Shown: positions 1 through 8,701, counted from the stretch's first letter. The stretch: DNA of 64,000 nucleotides from Bradyrhizobium sp. SRL28 (GCF_018596315.1 NZ_JAHEAG010000013.1:22501-86500); one strand, 5' to 3'. The notes: generated from the letters alone by a model not told the origin. Made by a program: numbers and translations.

Positions 1-10
1 TGGACATCAT

Positions 11-235
11 ATGACAGCACACCTTGTGCAGATTCTCGCGAGTCCCGATGGTGAGCATCAAGTCCTCATCGTCCGGCGTCCTGATGGTGCGTATTCGTAC
101 CAGCAGCAGTGGCTTACGGATTCTCCGACGGGCAGGTCCTGGGGGCCGCCCGGTCCATATGCGGGCATCTACGACTCTGCCGAGACCGCGCTGCAGGAAG
201 CATTTGCCCGGGTAAAGTGGCCGCAGGTCTCCTGA
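11..235 (+). CDS. Small hypothetical protein (74 aa)
   Basis: A short ORF of 74 residues with an even amino-acid composition, Trp/Tyr/Pro-rich in the middle (YQQQWLTDSPTGRSWGPPGP). There is no signal peptide, membrane segment or Cys motif. I do not recognise a named family. The start ATG lies only 10 bases from the window edge, so the ribosome-binding site is partly out of view. Codon usage (G/C third positions) is coding-like, and the reverse-strand and shifted-frame ORFs here look like shadows. It stands alone, 230 bases before the next gene. Function unknown. Confidence 0.6.
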   Translation: MTAHLVQILASPDGEHQVLIVRRPDGAYSYQQQWLTDSPTGRSWGPPGPYAGIYDSAETALQEAFARVKWPQVS

Positions 236-465
236 GCCCGGATTTGCCGCCCGCAAACGCGCCGGCAGACCGAGAAAACGCGGCTTGAAGAGACCTCGGA
301 AGAACCTCGGAGAAGAGATGGCGATCACCAGCGTTTGAACAGGTCGTGATCATTCGGCCATGATTCGCGGCCAAATCTCCGAAAACTTCATTTGTCGTTC
401 ATTCCGATTTCCGTAGCCCTGTACCCCGCGAAATTCGGATCCTGCCCCAGAACGAGGAGCCTGCC

Positions 466-1074
466 ATGCGTGAGATCTTTCGCCCCGCCGTCTGCGCCTT
501 GAGCGCGGCCTGTCTCGCGTTCGCGTTGTCGGCCGTTTCCAGTAGCGAGGTGCTGGCGCAGGCCAAGCAGGCACCGCCGAAGCAGTCAGCGCCGGCTCAG
601 ACCGCACCGCCGCCAGCCGCGGAGGTTCCCACTCTCAAGCAGATTTCGCTGACCGAGAAGCAGATCGAGGGCGTGCTCGCGGCACAAAAAGATGTCGATG
701 CGATCACCGACAAGATCCCCGACGATGCCAAGCCGGACCCTAAGATCGACGCCCAGCTCGATGCGGTTGCCAAGAAGTACGGCTTTGCCAGCTACGACGA
801 CTACAACACCGTGGTCGACAACATCAGCCTGGTGCTCGGCGGCTTCGATCCCGCGACCAAGAAGTTCGTCGGCGCCGAGGCTGTCCTCAAGGCGCAGATC
901 GCCCAGATCCAGGCCGACAAGAAGATGCCGGCCAAGGACAAGAAGGAGGCGCTCGCCGATCTCAACGAGGCACTGAAGTCGCCGCCGCCGGCGATCGAGA
1001 ACAAGGGCAACATCGATATCGTGGCGAAGTATTACGACAAGCTCGCCGAGGCGCTCGGCGAGGCCGAGGAATAA
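466..1074 (+). CDS. Exported hypothetical protein, Ala/Lys-rich
   Basis: 202 residues. Residues 1-33 form a Sec-type signal peptide: basic start, hydrophobic stretch ALSAACLAFALSAV, and a probable cleavage after AQA. A Pro/Gln/Ala linker follows to about residue 55, then a charged, mostly helical body to the end. GAGGAG lies six bases before the ATG, which supports this start. No catalytic motif or lipobox is visible and there are no Cys residues in the mature part. Likely a periplasmic protein of unknown role. A strong rho-independent terminator follows at 1181, so it is probably monocistronic. Confidence 0.75.
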   Translation: MREIFRPAVCALSAACLAFALSAVSSSEVLAQAKQAPPKQSAPAQTAPPPAAEVPTLKQISLTEKQIEGVLAAQKDVDAITDKIPDDAKPDPKIDAQLDAVAKKYGFASYDDYNTVVDNISLVLGGFDPATKKFVGAEAVLKAQIAQIQADKKMPAKDKKEALADLNEALKSPPPAIENKGNIDIVAKYYDKLAEALGEAEE

Positions 1075-1079
1075 CCCGA

Positions 1080-1160
1080 AGCGTTTCAAGCGAAGCAAGC
1101 CCTCGGACGTGATCCGAGGGTGGAGACCGGTTCGCGTGAAAAAAAACGCGTCAAAAATAG
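1080..1160. repeat. Bradyrhizobiaceae-type intergenic repeat, copy 1
   Basis: Shares a core (agcgtttcaagcgaag ... ccggttcgcgtgaa ... aacgcgtcaaaa) with a second copy at 1237. This copy carries an insert with a perfect 8-bp inverted repeat, ccctcgga/tccgaggg, at 1100-1120. The GCGTTTT...AACGC ends are themselves complementary, so the element can fold. I recall this sequence as dispersed in Bradyrhizobium genomes; its role is unknown. Confidence 0.6.
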
Positions 1161-1180
1161 AGACCGACCCGTTCAATGAA

Positions 1181-1214
1181 GAAGCCCCCGAGAAATCTCC
1201 GGGGCTTCTTTTTT
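1181..1214 (+). terminator. Rho-independent terminator
   Basis: gaagcccc (1181-1188) pairs with ggggcttc about 20 bases later, with further pairing gaga/tctc inside, and is followed by a run of T. It lies about 110 bases after the stop of the exported protein ending at 1074 and is the natural terminator for that gene. Confidence 0.85.
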
Positions 1215-1236
1215 GTCCGCGATCGTGCGCCTTATA

Positions 1237-1338
1237 GCGTTTTCGAGCGAAGTGGGTACCGGTTCGCGTGAAGAAAACGCGTCAAAACAAGAACCTAGAG
1301 CTTCGGTTCTGATTCATCAGAACCCGATAGTGCTCTAG
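1237..1338. repeat. Bradyrhizobiaceae-type intergenic repeat, copy 2, with hairpin
   Basis: Second, fuller copy of the 1080 element: gcgttttcgagcgaagtggg, then ccggttcgcgtgaagaaaac and gcgtcaaaaca. It continues into ctagag ... ctctag ends enclosing an 8-bp hairpin ggttctga/tcagaacc (1305-1324). The right end overlaps the stop codon region of the minus-strand TRAP protein gene, so the hairpin could also terminate that transcript. Confidence 0.6.
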
Positions 1339-2423
1339 GTGCGGGTGCGCATTCGCATCATGAAGCTGTCGTAGCTCAATTCGGCGACCTGATTCCAGGC
1401 CAGCGAGTCGTTGCGGAAGTTCGACAGGCTCGTATACATCTTGTTGAAGTGCGGATTGCTCTTGGACAGATCTGCATAGATGCCATTGGCGGCATTGTAG
1501 CAGGCCTCCAGAACTTCCTGCGGGAACGGCCGTAGGATCGCGCCCGCGGCCAGCAGCCGCTTCAGCGCCGGTGGATTGACGTAGTCGTATTTGCCGGTGA
1601 CCCAGGTGAACGTATCGTAGGAAGCGGTCTCGATCGCGGCCTGATAGTGCTTCGGCAGCGCGTTCCACTTCTCGAGGTTCATGATGTTGTGGCCCTGGCC
1701 GGTGCCTTCCCACCAGCCCGGATAGTAGTAGTATTTTGCGACCTTCACGAAGCCGAGCTTCTCGTCGTCGTAGGGACCGACCCACTCGGCCGCATCGATG
1801 GTGCCCTTTTCCAGCGCAGGATAGATGTCGCCGCCCGCGATCTGCTGCGGCACGCCGCCGACCTTGGCAATGATGGTGCCCGCGAAACCGCCGACGCGGA
1901 ATTTCAAGCCTTTGAAATCCTCCATCGACTTGATCTCTTTCCGGAACCAGCCGCCCATCTGGGCGCCGGTAGAGCCGGTCGGCACGCCGACGGTGTTATA
2001 TTCCTTCAGCAGATCGTTGAGCATGTCCATGCCGCCGCCGAAACGCATCCAGGAAATATGCGATCGCGTGTTGAGGCCGAACGGCAGCGACGTGCCGAAG
2101 GTGAAGGCCGGGTTCTTGCCCCAGTAGTAATAGAGCGCGGTGTTGCCCATCTCGACGGTGCCGTTCGAAACGGCGTCGAGCACTTGCAGGCCGGGCACGA
2201 TTTCACCGGCTGCGAATGGCTGGATCTGGAATTTGTTGTCGGTGATTTCAGCGACGCGCTTGGCGAAATATTCGCAGCCGCCATACAGCGTATCGAGTGC
2301 TTTCGGCCAGCTTGCCGTATATCGCCACTTAATCTCCGGGTTCGATTGCGCAATCGCAGGTGCTGCAACCGCAGTCGCGGCGAGACCGACGCCGCCCACT
2401 TTCAAGAAATCACGACGCTTCAT
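1335..2423 (-). CDS. TRAP transporter solute-binding protein, TakP/DctP-like, Tat-exported
   Basis: 362 residues from the ATG at 2423, chosen over an in-frame ATG 36 bases upstream because GAGGGGA lies just before it and a twin-arginine signal (KRRDFLK, cleavage near AIAQ) then begins the protein. The body matches the DctP/TakP periplasmic receptor fold: GLKFRVGG, GGVPQQIAGGDIYPAL, DAAEWVGPYDD and the YYYPGWWEG motif, typical of TakP-type receptors that bind 2-oxo acids. Family knowledge: such receptors feed DctQ/DctM membrane subunits. Neither is present next to it here, so this is an orphan receptor or its partners lie elsewhere. Ligand assignment is inference. Confidence 0.9.
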   Translation of the reverse strand: MKRRDFLKVGGVGLAATAVAAPAIAQSNPEIKWRYTASWPKALDTLYGGCEYFAKRVAEITDNKFQIQPFAAGEIVPGLQVLDAVSNGTVEMGNTALYYYWGKNPAFTFGTSLPFGLNTRSHISWMRFGGGMDMLNDLLKEYNTVGVPTGSTGAQMGGWFRKEIKSMEDFKGLKFRVGGFAGTIIAKVGGVPQQIAGGDIYPALEKGTIDAAEWVGPYDDEKLGFVKVAKYYYYPGWWEGTGQGHNIMNLEKWNALPKHYQAAIETASYDTFTWVTGKYDYVNPPALKRLLAAGAILRPFPQEVLEACYNAANGIYADLSKSNPHFNKMYTSLSNFRNDSLAWNQVAELSYDSFMMRMRTRT

Positions 2424-2772
2424 TTGCTTCCCCTCTATGTTTTTGCCGATACCGACCAAGGGACAACGATCTGGTGTCGTCTTCTCTGGTGTGCCGATGG
2501 ACGGTGCTGGACTGTTTGTTCAGGAATGTGGGCCCTGAAACCAAGGCTCTTGGTTTTTCGAATGCAATCAATTTCCCGGCTTTATGGACCTGCGGGCAGG
2601 ATGACGAATTGGTGATTGATAATCAAGGGTTCTGGTTTGGCCGCAGTTGCGAAGACCTGCCTGAATATCGAGCGATGAGCTGCTTCCACCCGACGAAAGG
2701 CTAAGATTGCCGCTGACGCGGCTTGTGGCCGCCTGCTAGTGAAAGCTGCAATTCCCTCGCTGGAGCACGTCA
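2424..2772. other. Divergent intergenic region, no gene seen
   Basis: 349 bases between the minus-strand TRAP receptor and the plus-strand reductase. It must hold both promoters. The only symmetry I noted is a weak tgattgataatca near 2612. The reading frames crossing it lack start signals and coding bias. Confidence 0.5.
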
Positions 2773-3858
2773 ATGGCCAACAAGAAAGTAGTGGTTGCGG
2801 GCGCGACAGGGCTGGTGGGAAATGCCGCACTGCGGCACTTCGGCGGGGCCGGCGGCTGCGACGTTGTAGCGCTATCGCGCCGCAAGCCGCGCGAACTTCA
2901 TGGCGCCCGCCATGTTCAGGTCGACCTGACCGATGCCGCGCAATGCACGCACACAGCGTCGGAATTGCAAGGTGCAACCCATGTTGTCTACGCAGCGCTC
3001 TATGAAGCGCCGAGTTTGATCGACGGTTGGCGCGATCCAAACCAGATCCGCACCAACGATCTGATGTTGCGTAACCTGATGGCGGCGATCGAGCCGGTCG
3101 CACTGCAGCTCCGTCACGTAGCGCTGCTGCAGGGCACCAAGGCCTATGGCGTCCATGTCCGTCCGCTTACTGTGCCGGCGCGCGAAGGCCGTTCGGAAAT
3201 GTACGAGCAGCCGAACTTCTACTGGGCCCAGGAGAATTTTCTGCGCGAATTGCAGCGGGGCAAGGCGTGGCACTGGAGCATTCTTCGCCCGGTCCTGATC
3301 GTTGGCGAAGCTATGGGCGGCGCCATGGATCTGATCCCGCCGCTCGGCGTCTATGCGGCGTTACTGCGCGAGCAGGGCGGTCCGCTCCATTATCCCGGTG
3401 GAGCGGCGCGGGTATCGCAAGCGGTCGACGTCGATTTGCTTGCGCGTGCGATCGCGTGGTCGGGCGAAGCAGGCGCGGCGCGCAACGAAGCCTTCAACGT
3501 CACCAACGGCGATGTATTCACCTGGGAGAATGTCTGGCCGGCAATTGCGGATGCGCTTGAAATGAAGCCGGGGAGAGCCGTGTCGCTGTCGCTGGCGAAG
3601 GAATATCCGAAATGGATTGCGCCGTGGGACGATCTTCGTCGCAGGTATAATCTGGTTTCACCCGGACTCGAAGAGTTCGTTGGACTCTCGTTTCAATATG
3701 CCGATTACAGCATGCGCTATGGCCAGACGCAGCCGGGGCCGCCGTCGATTGTCTCAACCGTGAAGATCAACCAGGCCGGCTTCACCGAGATGATGGATAC
3801 CGAGTTGATGTTCCGCAAATGGTTCACCCACGCGCGCGCGAGCCGGCTGCTGCCCTGA
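2773..3858 (+). CDS. PRISE-type SDR reductase (progesterone 5-beta-reductase/iridoid synthase-like)
   Basis: 361 residues. An N-terminal Rossmann motif GATGLVG (G10, G13, G16) binds NAD(P)H. The atypical SDR active site of the PRISE family is recognisable: Lys123 in LLQGTKAYG and Tyr150 in NFYWAQENFLRE replace the usual YxxxK pair. PRISE enzymes reduce activated C=C bonds of enones and similar electrophiles; bacterial members are mostly uncharacterised, so the substrate is not predicted. Cytoplasmic, with no signal or membrane segment. It stands alone and converges with the minus-strand dehydrogenase ending at 3880. Confidence 0.85.
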   Translation: MANKKVVVAGATGLVGNAALRHFGGAGGCDVVALSRRKPRELHGARHVQVDLTDAAQCTHTASELQGATHVVYAALYEAPSLIDGWRDPNQIRTNDLMLRNLMAAIEPVALQLRHVALLQGTKAYGVHVRPLTVPAREGRSEMYEQPNFYWAQENFLRELQRGKAWHWSILRPVLIVGEAMGGAMDLIPPLGVYAALLREQGGPLHYPGGAARVSQAVDVDLLARAIAWSGEAGAARNEAFNVTNGDVFTWENVWPAIADALEMKPGRAVSLSLAKEYPKWIAPWDDLRRRYNLVSPGLEEFVGLSFQYADYSMRYGQTQPGPPSIVSTVKINQAGFTEMMDTELMFRKWFTHARASRLLP

Positions 3859-3879
3859 GTATGTCTTGCATCAACGCGC

Positions 3880-5193
3880 TTATCGCGCGCCGCCGAATGC
3901 CGCTTCCATCGCCCGGCGTGTCTTGATGGTGTCGTTGTTTTCGTCGACCTCGACATCGCTCCAGCGCACCACCGCGCCATGGGCGACGTCGCGCTTCAGC
4001 TTGACGCGATGGGCAAGTCCGATCGGCAGTGCGCCGGCTGCGAGACTTTTTCGTGCCGGCATCAGCTTGCCCCACACCGTGTAGCCGCCCTCGCCATCGA
4101 GCATTTCGCCGGCGCGCAGATCGCGCTTGGCCACCGCGGCGACGTCGCCACGAAAATCATGCGGCTGCCCGGTCGGCTCGTTGCGCAGCGCAGCCGACAG
4201 GATCGAGATGTTCAGCTCGAGTCCGATCAGATGATACGGCTTGTACATCGCCGCATACCGGCCTGAGGCGTCGGTCTTCAGCCCATATTGCTTGAAGCAA
4301 TCGGCGGCGTAGTCGTTCGGCGCTTCCAGCACGACGTAGACGCCCCAGCGCAGGTCGCGGAACACAGGACGGCCGTCGCGTTCGAGCGACGAAACGACCT
4401 CTGCAAGGCCGGCCTTCTCCAGCACACCGCCTTTGTCGCGCGGCCGCATCACATGCGGCAGATCGTCGACGCCGCAGGGCGGAAACAGCAAACCATCCGA
4501 CGGCACGTCGAGTCCGCAGGCGTTCGCGATCGCCGCCATTTCGATCGCGGATTTGGTGCCGTCCAGAAACGAGTTGAACATTTGCGGGTTCATGCCGGCC
4601 GATTGCGCTTCGCCGGCCGTCAGTCCGTAATGGCCCCAGACGCCATCCGGCGTCACGTCGTGATAGGCAGGCAGATATTTGGTGCCCTTGCCGGCGGCGA
4701 CGACGCGAAAGCCCGTGGCGCGCGCCCAGTCCACCATCTCGGCGGTCAGTGCCGGCTGGTCGCCATAGGCCAGCGAATAGACCACGCCGGCCTTGCGTGC
4801 TTCCTCGGCCAGCAGCGGTCCGGCCAGCACGTCGGCTTCGACATTGACCATGACGACATGCTTGCCCGCCGCAATCGCCGCGCGGGCATGCCTGATGCCG
4901 ACGGCGGGATTGCCGGTTGCCTCTACCACGACGTCCATCGCGCCGCCGGCAATTGCGCGGATGCCGTCATCGGTGAAGGCCGTTCGCGCGATCCGCTCTG
5001 CGTCCCAGCCGACGGTGCGGCACGCTTCGCGGGCGCGGTCGCGATCGAGGTCGATGATGACGGACACTTCGAGTCCCGGCGTGTGCGGCACCTGCGACAG
5101 GAACATCGAGCCGAATTTTCCGGCGCCGATCAGCGCGACGCGAACCGGCTTGCCGGCCGCAAGGCGGGCGTTGAGGAGATGGTGAAGGTTCAT
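3880..5193 (-). CDS. NAD(P)-dependent homoserine-dehydrogenase-like oxidoreductase with SAF domain
   Basis: 437 residues. A Rossmann domain with GAGKFG (23-28) and VVVEATGNP resembles the NAD-binding domain of homoserine dehydrogenase. The middle region has a GGxF-less, Gly-rich substrate domain (AAGKGTKYLPAYHD). The C-terminal ~80 residues (AVAKRDLRAGEML ... GAVVRWSDVEVD) form a SAF domain, seen in sialic acid synthases and sugar-acid dehydratases. Proteins of this architecture act on small hydroxy or sugar acids; the substrate here is unknown. It is last in a probable operon with the EctD-like dioxygenase (183-base gap) and the GntR regulator. Confidence 0.8.
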   Translation of the reverse strand: MNLHHLLNARLAAGKPVRVALIGAGKFGSMFLSQVPHTPGLEVSVIIDLDRDRAREACRTVGWDAERIARTAFTDDGIRAIAGGAMDVVVEATGNPAVGIRHARAAIAAGKHVVMVNVEADVLAGPLLAEEARKAGVVYSLAYGDQPALTAEMVDWARATGFRVVAAGKGTKYLPAYHDVTPDGVWGHYGLTAGEAQSAGMNPQMFNSFLDGTKSAIEMAAIANACGLDVPSDGLLFPPCGVDDLPHVMRPRDKGGVLEKAGLAEVVSSLERDGRPVFRDLRWGVYVVLEAPNDYAADCFKQYGLKTDASGRYAAMYKPYHLIGLELNISILSAALRNEPTGQPHDFRGDVAAVAKRDLRAGEMLDGEGGYTVWGKLMPARKSLAAGALPIGLAHRVKLKRDVAHGAVVRWSDVEVDENNDTIKTRRAMEAAFGGAR

Positions 5194-5376
5194 GGAAGCG
5201 ATCCGATCGGCTTGAAGCGTGTCCCGGACGCGGTGCAGCCTAGGCGATGCGTAGCATCGTCCGGAAGTGCTGCTCCGCAGAGCCGGGACCTATGCACAGC
5301 TATACACGAGTGTGGGCCCCGGCTCAGCAGTGCAACGTTGCACGTTGCGCTGCGTCCGGGGCACGGCGATCAATCG

Positions 5377-6177
5377 CTACTCCGCTGCCTGGCGATGCGC
5401 ACGCGCAAGCCGCAGCAGCGCGTCATCCTCCACGGGCTGGATCGGCGTAAAATCGCGATGGGCGATGTATTCCGGCCGCGTCGGCGTGCGGATGTAGTTC
5501 GAGACCGCGTTCAGCGTCAGATAGACGATCTTGCGCGGATAGGGCGTGATGTTGCCGCTTGATCCGTGCACCAGATTGCCGTGGAACATCAGCATGCCGC
5601 CGGCCTTGCCGGTGGGGGCGACGATGCCGCCTTCCTGCACCAGCCGCGTGACGGTCTCTTCATCCAGCGTCCACAGCGGATAGGAGGTGGTCTCGAGGTC
5701 ATGCGAGGCCTTGAGGTCGCCGGCGGTCTGGCTCTTCGGCACCAGCATCAGAGGACCGTTGATCGGCATCACCTCGTCGAGGAAGATTGCGATGTTCATT
5801 GCGCGCGGCTCGGGCATGCCGTCGTCGCGCTTCCAGGTGCCGTAATCCTGGTGCCATTGCCAGACATCGCCCGTGAAGGCGGCTTTGGCGTTGATCTTGA
5901 ACTGGTGCATGTAGAGTTTTTCGCCAAAAATCTGCTCGATCGGCTCGATCATGCGAGGATGGGCGCCGAGGGCGCCGAACGCTTCGTTGTAGAGATGCGC
6001 GGCAAACGCGGTGCGCGGCGCGCCGCTCTTCTCGCGCCACACCTCGGGGCGGCTGGCGTCGTAGATGCTGACGGCCTCGCGTGCGAGATAATCCACTTCC
6101 TCCTGGCTGAACAGTTCGGGCAGGAACAGCCAGCCTTCGCGATTGAAGAATTCGATCTGCTGCTGAGTCAGTTTCAT
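5377..6177 (-). CDS. Phytanoyl-CoA dioxygenase family (PhyH), EctD-like Fe(II)/2-oxoglutarate oxygenase
   Basis: 266 residues, slightly shorter than ectoine hydroxylase (about 300). The Fe(II) site is complete: H109 and D111 in WHQDYGTW, and H204 in LVHGSSGN. The signature FTGDVWQWHQDYGTW plus DDGMP and NGPLMLVPKS closely follows EctD, which has WHSDFETWHxEDGMP. No ectABC genes lie nearby, and the partner here is a SAF-domain dehydrogenase, so hydroxylation of ectoine is not indicated. A related small-molecule hydroxylation or demethylation is more likely. It sits 33 bases after the GntR gene and is probably co-transcribed with it. Confidence 0.87.
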   Translation of the reverse strand: MKLTQQQIEFFNREGWLFLPELFSQEEVDYLAREAVSIYDASRPEVWREKSGAPRTAFAAHLYNEAFGALGAHPRMIEPIEQIFGEKLYMHQFKINAKAAFTGDVWQWHQDYGTWKRDDGMPEPRAMNIAIFLDEVMPINGPLMLVPKSQTAGDLKASHDLETTSYPLWTLDEETVTRLVQEGGIVAPTGKAGGMLMFHGNLVHGSSGNITPYPRKIVYLTLNAVSNYIRTPTRPEYIAHRDFTPIQPVEDDALLRLARAHRQAAE

Positions 6178-6210
6178 GGCGTTCTCTCCTGTTGTTTTAA
6201 TTGTCGGCGG

Positions 6211-6900
6211 TTAAGCCGCCTTGTCGTCCGTCGCTCTCAGTCTCTCCTCGGTCATTCGTCCGGCGGTCTGCGCATGCGCCAGCGCCGCGGCTTCCGCCGC
6301 CTTGGCGTTGCCGGCGAAAATGTGCGCGGCGATCGCCTCGTGTTCGGTCCAGGCACTTTCGCGGTAATCGAGTTCGGCCAGCACGGTCGCCATCGAGCGG
6401 CGCATATGCGGCCATTGCGGCGTGATCATTTCCTCGATCGCGGGATTGCCCGCGAGGCGATAGACCGCACTGTGAAAATCGACGTCGAGTGCGATCAGTC
6501 GCGCCAGCGGCGTGTTTCTGTCGATGGTCCGTCCGGCCTGCAGCGCCGCCTCGAGCTGCGTGCGTCCCGATGCATCGGACTTGGCCCGTCCGGCCGCGAG
6601 CTTTGCTGCCAGCGCGTCGATGGCGCCGCGCACCTCGTAGAGCTGGCGGATGCGCTCCGGGTCGAGCCGGGTGACTTCAAAGCCGCGGCGGCCGCTTTCG
6701 GCGACGAGCCCCTGCCGGTGCAGCAGATGCAGGGCGTGGGAGACCGGCTGGCGCGATACGCCGAGCTTTTCCGCAAGTTCGTTCTGCCGGATGCGATGCC
6801 CGGGTGGCAGTGAACGGTCGGTGATCGCCTCCAAGATCCGGGCATAGACCTGGTCGATCAGGTTGGGGAGCGGGTCTAGCGGGATCATGCCGGGGTCCAT
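6211..6900 (-). CDS. GntR family transcriptional regulator, FCD/FadR-like
   Basis: 229 residues from the ATG at 6900; a second ATG at 6888 is an alternative. The open frame runs much further upstream but there overlaps the divergent methyltransferase and loses family similarity. The N-terminal winged helix (LPPGHRIRQNELAEKLGVSR) is followed by a helical FCD ligand-binding domain with its metal-site residues (DVDFHSAVYRLAGN, EHEAIAAHIFAG). It likely senses a small organic acid. It heads a minus-strand group with the EctD-like oxygenase and SAF dehydrogenase, and a palindrome directly upstream suggests autoregulation. Confidence 0.85.
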   Translation of the reverse strand: MDPGMIPLDPLPNLIDQVYARILEAITDRSLPPGHRIRQNELAEKLGVSRQPVSHALHLLHRQGLVAESGRRGFEVTRLDPERIRQLYEVRGAIDALAAKLAAGRAKSDASGRTQLEAALQAGRTIDRNTPLARLIALDVDFHSAVYRLAGNPAIEEMITPQWPHMRRSMATVLAELDYRESAWTEHEAIAAHIFAGNAKAAEAAALAHAQTAGRMTEERLRATDDKAA

Positions 6901-6908
6901 TTGGAATA

Positions 6909-6925
6909 CGGAATTCCGAATTCCG
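6909..6925. promoter_or_regulatory. Probable GntR operator
   Basis: cggaattccgaattccg is a perfect inverted repeat of 8-bp arms around a central c. It ends eight bases before the predicted GntR start codon and lies in the region shared with the divergent methyltransferase. Its position and symmetry suit an FCD-type GntR autoregulatory site; binding is inferred. Confidence 0.5.
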
Positions 6926-7026
6926 AGGCTACCGACAGACTCGGCCTCCGTCAAGGGGCCTAGGACCGGGGGTGTCGCGGCGGGCGCGTGGGGATATGCT
7001 TCGCCAGGGGCGACCGGAGGTCTGCA

Positions 7027-7836
7027 ATGAGCAGCGACGCAACCGGCTTCGTTGGTAATATCCCGCAGCATTACGATCAGGGCCTCGGCCCGATCATCTT
7101 CGCCGAATATGCCGCTGATATCGCAAGACGCACCGCCGCCGGCCGTCCGGCGCGAGTGCTCGAAACCGCCGCCGGCACGGGGATCGTCACGCGGAAATTG
7201 CGTGACGCATTGCCTGGTGACACGCAGTTGACCGCGACCGATCTCAATCCGCCGATGCTCGAGATTGCGCGCGCCAAGTTTCGGCACGGCGAGCAGGTCG
7301 GCTTCCAGCCTGCCGATGCAATCGCGCTTCCCTTTGCCGATCAAAGCTTCGACGCCATCGTCTGTCAGTTCGGCGTGATGTTCTTTCCCGACAAGGCAAA
7401 ATCCTTTTCGGAGGCGTGTCGCGTTCTCGTCCCGGGCGGCCGCTATCTGCTCAGCGTCTGGGATTCACATCGCTACAATCCGTTTGGCCGTCTCGCGCAT
7501 GAGGTGGCGGCGCGCTTCTTCCCAGCCGATCCGCCGCAGTTCTACAGCGTGCCGTTCTCCTGCCACCAGATCGATCCGATCAAGGAGCTGCTGATGGCGG
7601 CAGGCTTCGCTGATATCGGCATTGTTGTGATCGGGCAGGAGCGGGAGCTCCCTGACGTCGCGCACTTCGCGCGTGCGGCGGTTTTTGGTAATCCGCTGAT
7701 CGATCAGATCCGGACGCGCGGCGGCGTCGATCCGGAAAGGATCGTTGAGGCGCTGGCGCAGGAATTTGGCCGGGAGTTCGGCGATCCCGGCAGGATGCCG
7801 ATCCAGGCCATCGTATTCTCTGCCGCGAAAAGATGA
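7027..7836 (+). CDS. Class I SAM-dependent methyltransferase
   Basis: 269 residues from the ATG at 7027, which has GGAGG six bases upstream; an ATG at 6988 is less likely. SAM motif I is VLETAAGTG, the acidic residue at the end of strand 2 is in ATDLNPPML, and motif post-I/II is FDAIVCQFGVMFFP. This is the Methyltransf_11/UbiE fold. UbiE itself is unlikely given the different C-terminus and context. The substrate is not deducible. Cytoplasmic. Its stop lies seven bases from that of the convergent sigma factor gene. Confidence 0.85.
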   Translation: MSSDATGFVGNIPQHYDQGLGPIIFAEYAADIARRTAAGRPARVLETAAGTGIVTRKLRDALPGDTQLTATDLNPPMLEIARAKFRHGEQVGFQPADAIALPFADQSFDAIVCQFGVMFFPDKAKSFSEACRVLVPGGRYLLSVWDSHRYNPFGRLAHEVAARFFPADPPQFYSVPFSCHQIDPIKELLMAAGFADIGIVVIGQERELPDVAHFARAAVFGNPLIDQIRTRGGVDPERIVEALAQEFGREFGDPGRMPIQAIVFSAAKR

Positions 7837-7842
7837 CCCCGT

Positions 7843-8700
7843 TCACGCAAGCACGGTTACGTCGAACGAATCGAGCCGTTCGGCGTCCGCCACCGCCTCG
7901 ACCGCCGATATCCGCTCCCCGCTCAGGGTAAGGCGCAGCACAATACGCAACTGCCCGCCGATGTTGACGGCGACCGCCAGCGTGCCGTCGACCAGCGCCG
8001 GTTTGGCGGCCTGCGCGCGTCCCTTGAAGGTCTCGGCCACGGCTGCGGCGCCACGGATTTCCGCGAGCGAGCCCAGTCGCTGTGCGGCAGCATCGGCGCG
8101 GAACACCACGTCGGGATCCAGCACCGCGAGCAGCCCCTCGAAGTCGCCCTCGCGTGAGGCCTTGAGGAAAGCATCGACGATGTTTTTCTGCCGGCCGAAA
8201 TCGGCGTCCGGCGGCGGCGAGCCCTGCACCCGCCGGCGGGCGCGGCTGGCCAATTGTCGCGCCGCAGTGGGCGTGCGGCCGACGATCGGGGCGATCTCCT
8301 CGAAGGGGACGGCGAACATGTCGTGCAGCACGAAGGCAAGCCGTTCGGCCGGTGCCAGCGTCTCCAGCACTACCAGTAGTGCCGCACCCACCGAGTCGGC
8401 CATCTCGGCGTCGCGCCCATGCGCATCGTCAACGACAGGTTCCGGAACATGCGGGCCCATCGGGTCCTCGCGCCGCGATTTACGCGACCGCAGCATGTCT
8501 AGGCAGACACGGGCGACGACCGTGGTGAGCCAGCCGCCGAGGTTTTCGACCGCACGGGTGTCGGAACGGCTCAGCCGCAGCCAGGTTTCCTGCACGGCGT
8601 CATCGACTTCGCCGGTCGAGCCCAGCATGCGGTAGGCCACCGCCCGCAGACGGGCGCGGTTGGCCTCGAATTTCTCAGCCAGAAACTTTTTCTCGTCCAT
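7843..8700 (-). CDS. ECF41-family RNA polymerase sigma factor with C-terminal SnoaL-like domain
   Basis: 285 residues. Sigma region 2 (about 10-75, with VDDAVQETWLRL) and region 4 (about 105-160, PFEEIAPIVGRTPTAARQLASRAR) are followed by a ~115-residue SnoaL_2 fold, the fused regulatory extension that defines ECF41. The linker carries HVPEPV (84-89), close to the WLPEPL motif of the family. The DGGGK motif of the extension is changed here to DAAAQ (203-207). No anti-sigma gene is adjacent, as expected for ECF41. It is divergent from a carboxymuconolactone-decarboxylase-family gene, the family's hallmark target. Confidence 0.9.
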   Translation of the reverse strand: MDEKKFLAEKFEANRARLRAVAYRMLGSTGEVDDAVQETWLRLSRSDTRAVENLGGWLTTVVARVCLDMLRSRKSRREDPMGPHVPEPVVDDAHGRDAEMADSVGAALLVVLETLAPAERLAFVLHDMFAVPFEEIAPIVGRTPTAARQLASRARRRVQGSPPPDADFGRQKNIVDAFLKASREGDFEGLLAVLDPDVVFRADAAAQRLGSLAEIRGAAAVAETFKGRAQAAKPALVDGTLAVAVNIGGQLRIVLRLTLSGERISAVEAVADAERLDSFDVTVLA

Positions 8701-8701
8701 C

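Noticed and set aside
4288..5562. 424-residue plus-strand frame opposite the SAF dehydrogenase
   Set aside because: Antisense shadow; the other strand carries GAGKFG and SAF motifs.
5377..6177. Calling the dioxygenase an ectoine hydroxylase (EctD)
   Set aside because: Signature is close, but no ect biosynthesis genes are present and the neighbours indicate a different pathway.
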